Shown here in pieces: positions 46,964 through 59,100 of a DNA stretch of 64,000 nucleotides. The notes under the pieces were generated by a model, which was not told where the DNA came from, made no database searches, and saw only the letters and a program-made list of their open reading frames with translations. The first letter of the stretch is position 1. Every line of letters starts with the position of its first letter. The stretch is taken from the NCBI RefSeq assembly GCF_963678635.1, contig NC_087062.1, forward strand, positions 94,215,845-94,279,844. Direction: 5' to 3'. The stretch comes from Symsagittifera roscoffensis. Taxonomy: Eukaryota; Xenacoelomorpha; Acoela; Convolutidae. A program made the position numbers and the translations under genes.

Positions 46964-47225
46964 AAGAGTCTTTGAGCGTAGTGAAAACTCTCATATAAGT
47001 CTTGATGATTTTCAGGGGAAAAAAATGATTTTTTTTTGCGGTTTCAATTTTGTTTTCTTTTTAAGCTCAGTTCATTTCCTTTGCTAAAAGGAAGGCAAAC
47101 TCCTCTATCGTACAGCAAAAGTGTCAAAGTCACAAAAAACGTGGAACACGTCTAGTTTCGAAAGTGGATTTAAATTTTTCAGATTTGCCAGCGGAATATA
47201 AAATATACCTGTTATCCAGTTTTTG
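46964..47225 (+). mobile_element. MITE family (AAGAGTC TIR), 3'-truncated copy
   Basis: AAGAGTCTTTGAGCGTAGTG at the left, then CCTTTGCTAAAAGGAAGGCA and GTCTAGTTTCGAAAGTGGAT. It runs into the CACGCAAAATCAG repeat instead of its own right end. Confidence 0.65.
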
Positions 47226-48059
47226 TTCCGAGCGTTGAAAATGGAGGGGAAATTTGTATTCGTGTATTTAAGTTTTTCTGTTTTTTTTTGGTTTTCTACG
47301 CAAAAGCAGGCAACACAAATGATAATCGGATTGGCTGGAGTGATATCATATTTAAGCCCTTTCATGCGTGATTCGAGCGACATGAAAAATTTTCTAAAAA
47401 CTTGTCCCAGTGTCTAGAAAAACTGGTTTTGAAGATCTTGAGATCTGATACTCTAATTTCGAGCGGGTAACGCAACCGAGTAACGTTCGTCATATGAAAA
47501 CTGGTTTGTTAGGCTTTGAAAATTTGATTTTTCTAGCCTGAAAACTACGGTTAAAACTTCCTTTAGCAATAACGCTACCTGGGGCATAAAAATTTTCTTA
47601 GAAAATTTGAAAAATTATGCACTAAATACAAGAAAGTTTTTTTTTTATTTGTTCTTTTTTAATACCTTGTTAAATTCAAATACATTTTTTTATTCTTTTT
47701 TTTTCGAAGCAACTGCTCTGAAATTTATGCCTAATTGGCTAAGATTCTACGCGTTGTGTAATTGTCTCATCACACTGGGCAAAAAACGACACTATAATAA
47801 AAAAATTGTAGTTTTTTTCTTTTGAATTTAGTCGGAAGATTCTATGCTACTAGAACAGCAACCGGCTATCCTTGTTTACACAAATAAAGCTTGTGTTATT
47901 GTATAAACATTCTTTTTTCCAATCTTAGTCGCAAATATTGTTGCGACAAAATGTGTTCATTTTGGAAGTGTTCTTTTTGATCAATAACCAGCTATTTAGT
48001 ACAGCTAATGCTAAGCTTATCAACACAGACTATTGTATTACCAAAAGCAATTTAGCGTC

Positions 48060-49890
48060 AAGGTATCATGGATCTGTAGCGTAGAGGTAGAGAAGGAGAC
48101 CCGCAACAAAATAAGAGGGTTCGAACCTGGGCAGGGTTGGATGCTTTTTTAATGAACTTTTTCGTATACGAGCTAAAATGCGCCCGCTCTATAAATTGAG
48201 GCATGTTAATTGGCAAATTTCTTTTTTTTCAAATTGACTGGTACTGCTAATGCGTTATAATTGGCTTGCGTCACTTAGCAATTATGTAGACTCATAATTG
48301 GCGTTCTCTTAAGAAATTTTGTAGACTCAAAGTTTCACTGATTCAGTTTTTCCTGGTAGCGTTATTAGTCATATTTTTTTGTGTATGCTTAGTGCAACTT
48401 CGCCTTTTTGTTACACCTGTGAAAGCAAGTGTCTTGTAATCGGGAACAAGACTTTTCCCCCGTAAACAAGTTTTCTCACAAATTTTCAACTTGCTCTATC
48501 TTAGCAGCTTCCAAATTCATTCGCTTTTGGCGTAGAGGTACCGCTGTCGTCTTTGTGCCCATAGGTCCGAAGTTCAAATCCCGGGAGGATGCTGTTTTGT
48601 TTTAGGTATGAATAAAATTGAACGTTTTCGTTAAAATTTGACTTTCGTTTGTCTGCTGAAGTTCGGCTTTGCTGCCACATCACTGATTTTTCTTGTGCTT
48701 TAAGCACGAATCATGGTAATTACAAGTGCCGTTTATTGTAGTTTCAGGGGGTTTTAAAGTTTTTTTATCAAATCAATTTTGTTCGGCTCAACTGGTTTCT
48801 GCTCAAAGATTGTCGGCTTTGTTTCCGCTTCGTAAGTTTGGTTCCGTCGCTTATTTAAATTTCAAATGTCTTGCTTGGCATGTTTGCTTAGAATTACTGC
48901 TTGATAAAAACAGGTATTATGAAATTGTGTGGTATCGGGTTTTCTATTTCATTTTTTTGAGACTTAACTGTTTTAGAAAAATTTTAGAACGACATTCAAA
49001 AAAAGGTATCAATGGAAAGATCGCATACTACCCTGTTTGCCTGCAAACGTCATTCGTCTCTTGTTACTTTACCCTCTGTCTACAGCCAGCGAAAAATTCT
49101 GTGGGGAGAATTATTTGTCCCATATTTTTGGCTTCGTGCTTTTTCTCAGAATCTATCGAACACTGAGATTAAGGTTTCAATGAAAAGAACGAGTTTCGGA
49201 AAGCTACCGTGCACAAGTGGCTACGCCCAATTTTTTACTTTAATTTTTCTCGAAAACCGCTAAAATATGAGACTTTGGTTTAATCAAAAGAAAAAGTTGA
49301 GAAGCTCCCGTGTATAAGCGGCTACGTCCGATTCCTCTGACGAAAACCTATGCTTCAACGATTTTTGTAGGTTTTTTTTTCAATTTTTGATTTTTCTTCT
49401 CATTTGATTTTTATCATAGTCATTCATTTTGATTCGGCAAGTGGTGCAAAGCTCAGCTTCGCCTCTGTGTAGAAACTTTTGTGAATTTTCGTAAAAACCA
49501 CCTTATCAAAACTGAGATGAAAAGTTCAATGGAAAGAAACGTGTGCGCGATATTTTCTGCAGATGCGGCAACTCATTAGCGTTTTGTAAGTGTAGTGTAA
49601 TGTCCTGGGAATATTCCAAACTATCCAATAATCTCACTCTTCTCACTTACTTACGTAGAGAAACAACTAAGGTTTTGAGCAAAGTCCAATTTATGAAATT
49701 ATGGATTTCTTCCCCGCATCAGTAGAGCAATTTCAAAAAAATAACAAGCAGGTGCCCCCAGCTTCAGCTGGGCCCCAGTTGTCTTTTATCGAGACATCCA
49801 AAATTTTTGGTTGACCCAGTGTTTTCTTTTTTCGACAACTTAAATATTTTTTTATGTTGTAGTGCTAGTGGTGCGAAGGTCCACTTCACC
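48060..49890 (+). repeat. long dispersed repeat with tRNA-like heads, related to 10740-12850
   Basis: Two tRNA-like segments lie at about 48070-48145 (TAGCGTAGAGGTAGAG with GGTTCGAACCTGG) and 48525-48600 (TTGGCGTAGAGGTACC with AGTTCAAATCCCGG). They are followed by TTTCTGCTCAAAGATTGTCG, TTTCCGCTTCGTAAGTTTGG, GATAAAAACAGGTATTATG and TCTTTTATCGAGACATCC, each with a counterpart in the same order at 12250-12730. No intact reading frame. Confidence 0.55.
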
Positions 49891-51328
49891 TCTGTGTTCA
49901 TATTGCATTAGTTTTTTTTCAAAAAGAAGTGAGTGAGAGGCGGAAATCCTTGTCTAATTCAGATATGGTTCTCAACAGTTTCTGAATTCTTGGTATTTCA
50001 TGCTTGTAGTTTTCTACCTAACTCAACTCCTTACTATGACAAAAAATACTGTAAAAAAAATGAAACTTGTTTTTGTTTTATTTTCTTCATCTGCAAATTG
50101 TAGCTTTGCCTCAATTAAATTGGATTACGTAAAACATTGAGGTCGTATTAGCCTGGGCTAATTGGTAAAAAAACCGGCTATTTTTATTTGAGAAAAAGAA
50201 TAATTTGATAAGTTCCTATGATAGCAGCTTTTTAATTAATTGGTACCCAAATATGGATGTACTTGTACGTTCAGTAATTATATGGACAGCTGTTTAAGAG
50301 CCTCTGCGTACCTTCCATATCGTTTTTAGACCAATTGAATTGACCATGGAAAAACTGATCAATATAAAGCCTACTTGAAATTTTAATAGCACTTTGGCCA
50401 TAAATGCATAATACACCGTTTTTTGAAACTCGGGCCAAATGTCAAATCCTAGAATTTCAAAGTTTTAGGGCTTGTGGTCAATTTCTTAAGATTCAATCAT
50501 AATTGTCGCAATATCAGTCTGATCAATTTTGAAACAAGATATTTCATAAAAACTTTTCAATGTCTCCCACAAACTAAGAACACAGTAGCTGCAATAGCTA
50601 CAGATGAAGAGTTATCATCTTTGATGTGCAAAAGCAACGTGTCAATTTTTTAAAAGTAATTTTGTGGTTCTTTTCATATACCGAAGATATTTAGTCCGAA
50701 GTGGAAAAATTTTGCGGTTTGAATAAACTGCATCAAGTTTCAATGAACGAAAAGTAGTCACTTAATTAGATCGTGTGGTAGTCCCTTTATTAGTAGTCAT
50801 TCACTGGTCCTTTTCAGGAGAATGATTTAATAGTTGCTTCCGCTAAATATTGTTCAATAGCGTTTTGAATTCTGATTTTTCAATGTCACTTGATTTTCAT
50901 AGAAGGCAAATCAAATTGAAGGCAAATTATGCTCTCCAATAAAAGAATTGGAAATGGGGTTCAGTTTCAAAAGGGGTTTAATTTTTTTTTTCAGATTTCC
51001 TAGCTGATAATAAAAAATTTTACCCTCTGCTCGAGTTTTCTCAAATTTGTTTATTTTTATCACGAGTGCCAATTAAAAGATTCTTGAAATTAAAAGAGGC
51101 TCGAAAAGTGTAAAAAGTAAGAAGAGAAGCATAATTTTTGTTGTCATTGAATTCTCTGACATTTTTCAACCGTTTGTTGATTGAGATTGGTTTAAACGTT
51201 CAAGTTGTTAGTGTATATGATATGGAGTCCAATGTAACATCGTGTTCATGCGTGATTAATTTTCAGTTTTGACTCGGCCATCAGAATAATATTGTTCTCC
51301 GTGTCGAAAAGGCGGATTGAGCATTTTT

Positions 51329-51410
51329 AAGAGTCGATGAACGTAGTTCAGACTCTTCATAGGTCGCGATTATTTACTTTTTTCAGGAAAACTTAAAATT
51401 GGTTCGTATT
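51329..51410 (+). mobile_element. MITE family (AAGAGTC TIR), left end only
   Basis: AAGAGTCGATGAACGTAGTT followed by CATAGGTCGCGATTATT and then unrelated sequence. Confidence 0.55.
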
Positions 51411-51979
51411 TGTGTGATAATAAAAGAATTGCGAATTATATTCGTCTTTTTGTGATAATATTATATCGCTCTGTGGAAATAATTTTGTCTCATGGTGGGT
51501 ATTTTTTTCATGCAATTTGTGAGACTCAAAGGAAGCTCAATTGTAATAGAGTGCACTATAATATTAAGTCGCTTTTTAAATGATGTTGATTTCAAAAAAC
51601 AAATTTTGTTTACCGAGAGCACTGGAATTTGTAAAGCTGTTTAGACTCGCGTAACTGATCAAACAAAGACGTTTTCTCCAAGTTTGACTTTTTAAATGTT
51701 TTTTCGTCATAACTGATTTTTTCTTAAGCTTCTCGAAAAACATTTTCGCATTTTTTAATGTAATTTGAACATTCCGTGATGCTGGCTTCTTATTATGTGT
51801 TTATTACAAACTAGCTCAAAGCAAACCGTCTGGAGTAAATTTTTCAGATGTTCACAAAGCAGGTAAGTGTGTTAAAAAGCACATATTTGTTCAAAAGCGG
51901 GGAGCTTAGTAATTCGATCTCTACAAAAAATTTTGAGTTCCTAACCCTTAGGTATTTCAAACGTGCATTTGACTTCTTT

Positions 51980-52195
51980 ATGTTCTAAAGAAATGGAACG
52001 CGATCGCGAAAAACTATTATGCTTACTTTCCGAAAAAAAGTCCGAACGTTCTTTGTTCTTAAAAATAGGAACACGATCGCGAAAACTCATTTTTCTTACT
52101 TTCCAAAAAGGTCCAAGAGTTCTTTATGTTCTAAAAAAATGGGTCGCGATTGCGAAAAAAAATTGCTTACTTTCCAAAAAAAGACCAAAAGTGAT
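51980..52195 (+). repeat. tandem repeat, three ~70-bp units
   Basis: Unit: TTCTAAAGAAATGGAACGCG, ATCGCGAAAA, GCTTACTTTCCGAAAAAAAG, TCCGAACGTTCTTTGTTC. Units start near 51985, 52055 and 52125. The frame through it is open but looks like a by-product of the repeat. Confidence 0.7.
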
Positions 52196-52588
52196 ATTTG
52201 TAATACGGTGCCATTTTCAGATATCTTGTATAATCTTTTGGTCGGTTTGTAAAAAAATTTCAGGAAAAAGTAACTGCGCATTCCCAAAAATCCAAACATT
52301 CTTAAATCTCTCCACTTGAAAACTGATTGTTTGATAGATCGAAATCAATTACGATTTGCAGGATGTCTAAATTCTGGAAATATAAATTTCAATTAGTTTT
52401 TGATCCTGGTGGTTTATAAAGACGCTGTGCTGAAATGTGACCCCCGTCTCTTTCCTAGTCTCTTCTTGTCTCTTGCTGATAGTCAACTTCATTGCCCGGC
52501 AAACAATTCGCTCAATCAGGATGCTGAAATATCATAAAAGCTTACAATTTTGTAATTGCTGCTTGCGTTCTAAATGATACTCAACAAT

Positions 52589-52594
52589 TTTATT
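52589..52594 (-). terminator. candidate polyadenylation signal for the NME8-like gene
   Basis: AATAAA on the minus strand, about 87 bases beyond the stop codon. Confidence 0.45.
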
Positions 52595-52680
52595 TTTAGT
52601 TTCTGCGTTGTCAATAGAGTTTCTTAGCCCATGATTACTTAAGATTTCTTAGCCGTAATTGGAATTAACTACTAAAGTCA

Positions 52681-53123
52681 TCAAATGTTAGGACATTTTG
52701 TATCATGTGGAAAATTGATATTTTTACCCGGTGCTTCGTCTTTTTTATCTTCCGGTTTTGTTTCTCCTTCGGGTGGTTTCTCGCCCTCTGTTCCTTCTGT
52801 TGCTGGTTTATCTTCAGCTGTTTTTTCGTCCTCAGTTTTAGTTTCATCGCCGCCCGTTTCTTCGGCTTTAGTCTCTCCTTCATCTGCTGGTTTCGTCGCG
52901 TCGGCTTCTGGCGACACCGGCTCCTCGGGTTTTTGTTCGCCTTCCTCGTTATCTTTTGGCTCTTCAGTTGTTGGCTCATCGGTTTTATTTTCTTCCGAGG
53001 TTTGCTCCTCGGCTTTTGCTTCGTCGGGTTTCTGTTCTTCGGCTGGACTCGTTTCGTCAGCTGCAGTTTTTTGTTCAGCGTCCTCTGTTGCGTCTTCGGG
53101 TTTGTCTTCAGTTGTAGCTTCTT
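52681..53123 (-). CDS. NME8-like: NME8-like exon E: acidic tail and stop
   Basis: Acceptor TTTTGTGCAG|AA in phase 1; stop TGA at 52683-52681. It encodes about 146 residues of imperfect E/K/T/P/A repeats (EDKPEDATEDAEQKTAADE, EEQKPDEAKAEEQTSEENK, KPEEPVSPEADATKPAD), ending NFPHDTKCPNI. It is intrinsically disordered by composition and strongly acidic. Confidence 0.85.
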
Positions 53124-56100
53124 CTGCACAAAAAAATCAAAATAGGTTCTCCATTTAGGCTTTGTTGCCAATCTGGGCTCTTTTTGCATCAGTTTTAGGG
53201 CGAATTCGATGATTTGACGAGGTTTTATATGACGGTCGATAAAGTGTGTTTGTAATTGGTAATAAAAATCTATGCGAATTTTCGTGACAATTTAACCCCA
53301 TGAACAAAATTAAAGATCTGAAATTGGCAGGTGGGGACTATAGAAAAGCCCAAATCTGATATGGGGATTTGCCAAAGTATATGATATGATTCACTCATCC
53401 GATATTTTGAGCTCCTTCCTTGGCCAAATTACTTCACATGGAAATTTACCCAGCACTAATTTTCTTTTTAGTACATGATTCAAACTGTAATGGTAACATT
53501 CATGCAAGCGGAGAGCTGAAAAACTAATTTTATCATCGACCTAAAATTACTCAACCTGAGAATCCCGCCCCCTCCCCCCCCCCCCCCCCCCTACCTGTTG
53601 TTTCCCCCTCCTCTTTTTTGTCCTCTTGTTGCTGTGCGGATGGCTCCGCGGTCGCCGCTTCTTCCGCAGGCGCAGCATCTTCAGTCTTTTCTTCGTCGCC
53701 TTCAGCCGACGCTTCGTGTAGAGAAGCTGTGGTCGAATCTCTTCTCTTCTGTTCGTCATCTGAATACAGAAATTGTTGTCGATTTCAGCTGTTGTAAAAC
53801 CCAAAAACTGGCTAAGGTTTTTGATCATATTTAGGCTTCTTTTTAATTGAACTTAACACATGGTGTTTGTTTTATGCTAACCGAACACTTTGGATATTTT
53901 CTCGAACGCCTGTTCGACTGTGGAGCTGCCGTGTACGGCGTTTCGCAAGATGTCATCGCCGAACATAGCTCGGATGCTGTCTGGTGCCTCGTTCTTGGCC
54001 GCCTCCGGGTCCTTGTTGCCAGCCAGCCTACGGAACTCGTTCACGGCATCTTCCCTTGTTAGTACCATGAACAAAGTGTCTCCACTAAAAAGAAGAAATG
54101 AAACGTTTAATTTGTTTTTACTTCCATCCACTTACCTTTGTCACGTTGTTAAGATCGAATTCAAATTGTTCAAAATCAATTTGAAATTTAATGATAAAAA
54201 AATTAGTGATATAAAAAATTTAATGATAGGTTACTGTCTGAACCCCAGTATATATTTGCAAAAATGAAACATAAGTGGTGTTCAACATAATTACAAATAA
54301 TCTTTTAGCTTTGCATTCAGGAAGAAGAAAAATCTGGCTGGAAAATAAAATTATTTCTAAATCTGTTGCTTGAAGGTGAATAAAATCACCAGAGATTTAT
54401 AATCTACTGCCTTTTTTTGATGAGTATTTAAGCAGCTGGATTTTCAGAACTCATTTGAGAACTCATGAGCGTATGCGTATGCGTCCGCAAATTTGGTTCA
54501 CCGCAGAAAAATTGATTAAAATCAAAAAATGCTAAAAGTTTCACGAGTTTCAACATTAAGACACAATATCATACTATACAATTTCGAATTTGCATACTTA
54601 ATCAGTTAGTTGACATTGTAATCAATGATAACATTGGATACCCTATAATGTTTTCAACATTTGCTTGCAAGAAAGATCTTTTATAAGTTTTACAGAAAAA
54701 AATTAATCAAATTCGATGTGCACTTTCGTGCCAAAATCAGATGTTTTATTAAGCAAATAATTCGTTGATTGCAAATTTTTAACATCAAGAGTGATAAGTT
54801 TTTCATTGTGATTTTTGTTACACATCAAATCATACTGCGTGCGTAAAAACTCTTGAAATTTTGATGAAATTACACTATAAACAGTTTTTGTTTCAACTTC
54901 AGAATAAAGAAATGGAACATTTGTGCTCGAGTTGGTTTTTTTAAGTTTCAATGAACATACTGAAGATACTTGTATAAGTTTTGTTGATTTTTTCGGAAAG
55001 TTTTAAATTTTTCTCAGGCAAAAGTTCAATTCGTTTTCTTTTGGTTTAGAGAAGGCAAACATCTCTTCAGCTGGGAAAGCGAAAATGGCGCTAAGAAATG
55101 AGATATATCTTGTTTCGAAAGTGGATTTTAATTTTTAAATATCCAGGCGAATGAAAAGTTACCTGTCGATCCATTTTCTCAAATTGTACTAATCTTATCG
55201 ATAAAGTTGTCAATCTTACTTTGAAAGACGTAAAGGCCATTTGTTTTCTTTGAAGCTTGAATAAAAACTCAATTACTTTTTTCCTTGCCGGTGTTTTTGC
55301 CTTCATTGTACACAATTGTGAGTTTTAATTAGCTTTTTTGGCAACTGTTTCATATTGCTTAAAAGCTAATGACGTCTTGAGCTTAAGCAAAGGTAATGAA
55401 TGCACTTGCGATTTGTTTTTCATTATGAGTTTTTGAATTGTGACGGCAAGATTTCGATTTTTTTAGCACGTTGCTTTGGTGTCCTACAATTTAATGACAT
55501 ACAATTTAACACCGTACATTTTAAAACTTAGTCATTTCAATACTAAACAATTTAAATCGACAACAATATAACTCCTATTTTCCAGTTTAACACAGTACAT
55601 TTTAACACCTAGTCATTTCACTATTAAAATTAATGCTTTATGAATTCCTTATCTTAACTCTTATCACACCAAAGTTAATCCTGCAATTAACACACGCACC
55701 ATAATGAAAAACTTGGTTTTTCTTAGTTATACATGCTAAAAGGAGGCTTCCCAATTTACTTAAGACTCTTATCTACAGGTTTGTAATTTATTTTCAATTA
55801 GACTTTTCGCTAAACCTTTATGATTACTAAAACAAGCTGCTTGTGCTAATTCAAAACAATTTGCCGTACAAATTCTGACAAAAATTAAATTCTGACAGTC
55901 ACTTTATACTTTACTCAAGTGATAAACAAACGCAAACACAATAAACACATTATGATTGAGTCTTCTTTCGAGTTCACAGTTTCATCTAAATCACGAATTA
56001 GCGCTGGCTTTAAAAATGCTGCCATCCCTTGCATTTGAAAAAAAAGAAAAGATCGGCGATTCCTATGACATGATTGTTCAAGAAATTCAAAATGTATGCG

Positions 56101-59100
56101 ACAGAAATTGCTTAGAACCCGAGAAAATAGAGAAAATTGACGAGTTGTGTCTGTACTTTGGCTCTACTTATATAAAAAGCTTGGTGCCAAACCGTGAAGT
56201 TTCATTCCCACCCTCCCTTTGGAACCAGCGAGATGCGGCTGTGATGGGGATTGCTCGAACAACAAATGCTGTCGAAGGCAAGTGCAATTTATTCCCAGGG
56301 CAATCGCCCTTATTTTCGGGATGCTAGGTTGGGACTAGGGGCTGGCAAACCCTTTAGCTTTGCGTTTATGTGCCAACAGTTCAAAAACAGCTGACAAAGC
56401 GATCAGGTCATAAGTTTAAGTTCGAGAATGATACTAAAAATAATGACTTTAAGGCTTTTGGCATTGGTTAAACCTTTTTTTAATTTCTATACCGGCTGAA
56501 AATGTCTAGAAAATCAGGCCATATTAGTCAAAGGACGTCTAATTATTTGCGGGCTTTTGAAGTTCATTGAACTATTGCTTGTTTTTGGTTCATTTTGGAA
56601 TGATTCATTGAAAATATTGGCAAGGCCATTTCATTTTGGTTTGAAACGTTTCATTGAAATCATTTGCAAGGTCATTTCTATTCAAAACTTACGCGAATTA
56701 AGTAGCGCAAATTTGTCTGGCTTTAAATGGCAAAAATTTCTCTCGTTTAATTCTTTGATGGTTACCGAAATCCCCTTTGAAGTAAGTTTTCTTTTCATTT
56801 GGATTAAAACGGTGTTAAGTCATAGAAATTGTTTTAAATGTAGCGATGTTATATTGCTAGGCAACAAAAAGTAGGGAGTGAAATTGTAGGGTGTTAAGTT
56901 GTTTAGAGTTAAAAAGGGGGGAACCGTTGCTTTAGCGGCGATTCAATCTGGATCAAAAATAGTTCCAAATTGAATTGAGGCAAGTTAATTGATCCAACAC
57001 GTGGCTAAAGGAGGCAAAATTTTGTAGGTTCTAATTTATATGCCGTAGATGGAACATATTCAAAATTGGCAAAAACGTTTGCCACTGATTTTTATCTTCA
57101 ATTTGATGTCGCATTTTTAACTTTTCACTTTCAAAATTTTGCATTAGCGTTTTAAAGTTAAAATTTGAATCGTGTTCAAAAAAAAACTGCTCGAATTCAT
57201 ACTGACGGTGACAAATTTTTATACAGTTTTGGGTGTCTAATAAAATAACAATATAATTGAGTGATTTTTTTTGTGAGATGAGTGTTTATTTGCCAAAACT
57301 TTCTTTGCAAAGTTTAATTTGATACAGAAATATAAATCGCAGTTCATACCCAAACAAACTAAGTACATTTAAAATTTTATCAGGGCGACTATACGGCCTT
57401 TAACAGCCCAACTTGTAGTGGCCCTCAGAAAATAAAACCATTTAATTTGAAATGGCTATTTAGCTACAAAACTTGGGTTTGAGCCAATAGACCAAAAGAA
57501 CATTTCAATCATTTATGAACTATCAGCAAAATGATTCATATTTATGTCTTTACAGAAAAAAATAGTTGATTCGGGCTATATGTCATCAAATCAGCTGATA
57601 GCAGAGTTTTCATCGGAAAATTATTACAATTGAGGTAGTTTGAGCTTCCGTATCGAATTTTTTGCTCGATTGACCTGCGGAAGTGAAATGACATCATATT
57701 ACGGGCGTTTGACCTTATATTTCATCTAAATTTCTATTCCACAGGCTTGAAAAATTATCGCCGATTTTCGCATAACTTGTTAAATTGTTTCGATAAGTAA
57801 GCAATTGAGTAATAAAGAGTTGTCAACTGCTTGAATGCCATGATTTGCAAAGCTCAGTAATTTAATTATTTTTAGTTTTTTTTATAACTTTGTTTGGAGG
57901 ATACGTTTCTGGCATCAAACAACTCGCTTACGATTTCGTTTGTTGATACATTCATAAACAAATTGTCCTTTGAAATAACTGGTACAATGTACCCTTAAGT
58001 CTAGCTAATCGTTTGCAAAAAGGATCTATATGTTCGTTCCTCAAAATTATGTTTGGTGTCGATAAAAGCTCCCTGACACGTGTAACTATCGCATAGCGTG
58101 TTTTTAGGCTCATCCAAAACATTTGTCATTCGTACAGCATACATTTTCACACTTAGTTGAATTGGTTGATGGTTTGATTAGTACAACCAGTCATCCAAAT
58201 ACCGGACATAAGCTGAAAAAATCCCAGTTTTTGTTCCGACTTTCGATACGAAAGTAACGGAATATTTGTGCTCTTTTTTTTTCTTCAGGCAAATTTCGAC
58301 TTTTTAACTAGCCATTTTTGACGGAATTTTTTTAAATATCATTCGAAAGGTATTGTTGTCCTGAGCTCAAATTTGAAAAGATATTTCACCTGTGATCATT
58401 CTTCGTGAAGTTATGAGGGTTTAAAGATTGCCATTTTGGCCATTTTGACCAATTTGGGACAATTAACGCGCGACATATTTCGCGCTAAACGCGTGAGCGA
58501 GATTTAATCCGTCTTATAAATCGTTCCAAATTGGTTGAACGAAGCTTATTTGTCATAATTGATTTGTTACAAGGAACGAAATCTATCTTTTTGTACTTTA
58601 TGTGGCGTGTGGGGGGATGATTTTCATAAAAAAATTTCAAATTTTAGAAGAAAAAACATTCGGGGCTTCGCCCAGATACGAGCAGTCTTGTTTCATTTTG
58701 CTGTGAGACAACCAGTGTGCTATCGTCAGCAAGATAGCTTATTTTACTTCAAAGGGCGCCATTAATATCATGCTTGTACAGCAGAAAAAAGGCTGCAGAT
58801 CGGAACTTTGTAGCAGATCTCACCTAAATTTGCCTTGAAAATTTACTACATTTTGTTATATGCTAGTCAAATAATTTTCCGAGAGGAAGCATGTTTTCTC
58901 CCCAAGTCCATAATCTTCAACTTCTAATGGCAAAATGCCATTATGGACAGAGTCAAATGTTTTGCTTAGATAAACCAAAAAGACTTCACAAATAGTTTTT
59001 TACATAAACTGGGATTCGTGTTGTTGCTTGAACACAATGTTTTTCTCTGAACCCGAGCTGTTATTTAAGCAATCTATCATGTTTTTTCATAAATTTTTAT

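Larger units (their letters stand above)
46390..52588. other. intergenic region between convergent genes, repeat-rich
   Basis: Contains a truncated MITE at 46964-47225, a CACGCAAAATCAG copy at 47280-47440, an element end at 47860-47877, a long dispersed repeat at 48060-49890 related to 10740-12850, a MITE start at 51329 and a ~70-bp tandem repeat at 51980-52195. About 49980-50900 shows nothing I recognise. Confidence 0.6.

Noticed and set aside
48528-48600. Functional tRNA gene
   Set aside because: Box A and box B words are present, but I could not close an acceptor stem or a normal anticodon arm; it looks like a SINE head.
48726-49166. 146-codon plus-strand frame
   Set aside because: It lies inside a dispersed repeat with a counterpart near 12250-12560 where the frame is not kept; no domain is recognisable.
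51963-52319. 118-codon Lys-rich frame as a gene
   Set aside because: The open frame is produced by a three-unit ~70-bp tandem repeat with no other support.
52685-53158. Long Ser/Val-rich and Phe-rich open frames on the plus strand
   Set aside because: They are antisense shadows of the low-complexity acidic tail exon on the minus strand, which joins in phase to the NDK exons.
53547-53828. Basic 93-codon minus-strand frame over exon D
   Set aside because: It is an alternative frame of exon D. The acidic frame continues in phase from exon C and into exon E, the basic one does not.
56557-56874. 105-codon frame as a continuation of the MULE transposase
   Set aside because: It does not contain the expected downstream transposase blocks and its composition looks non-coding.
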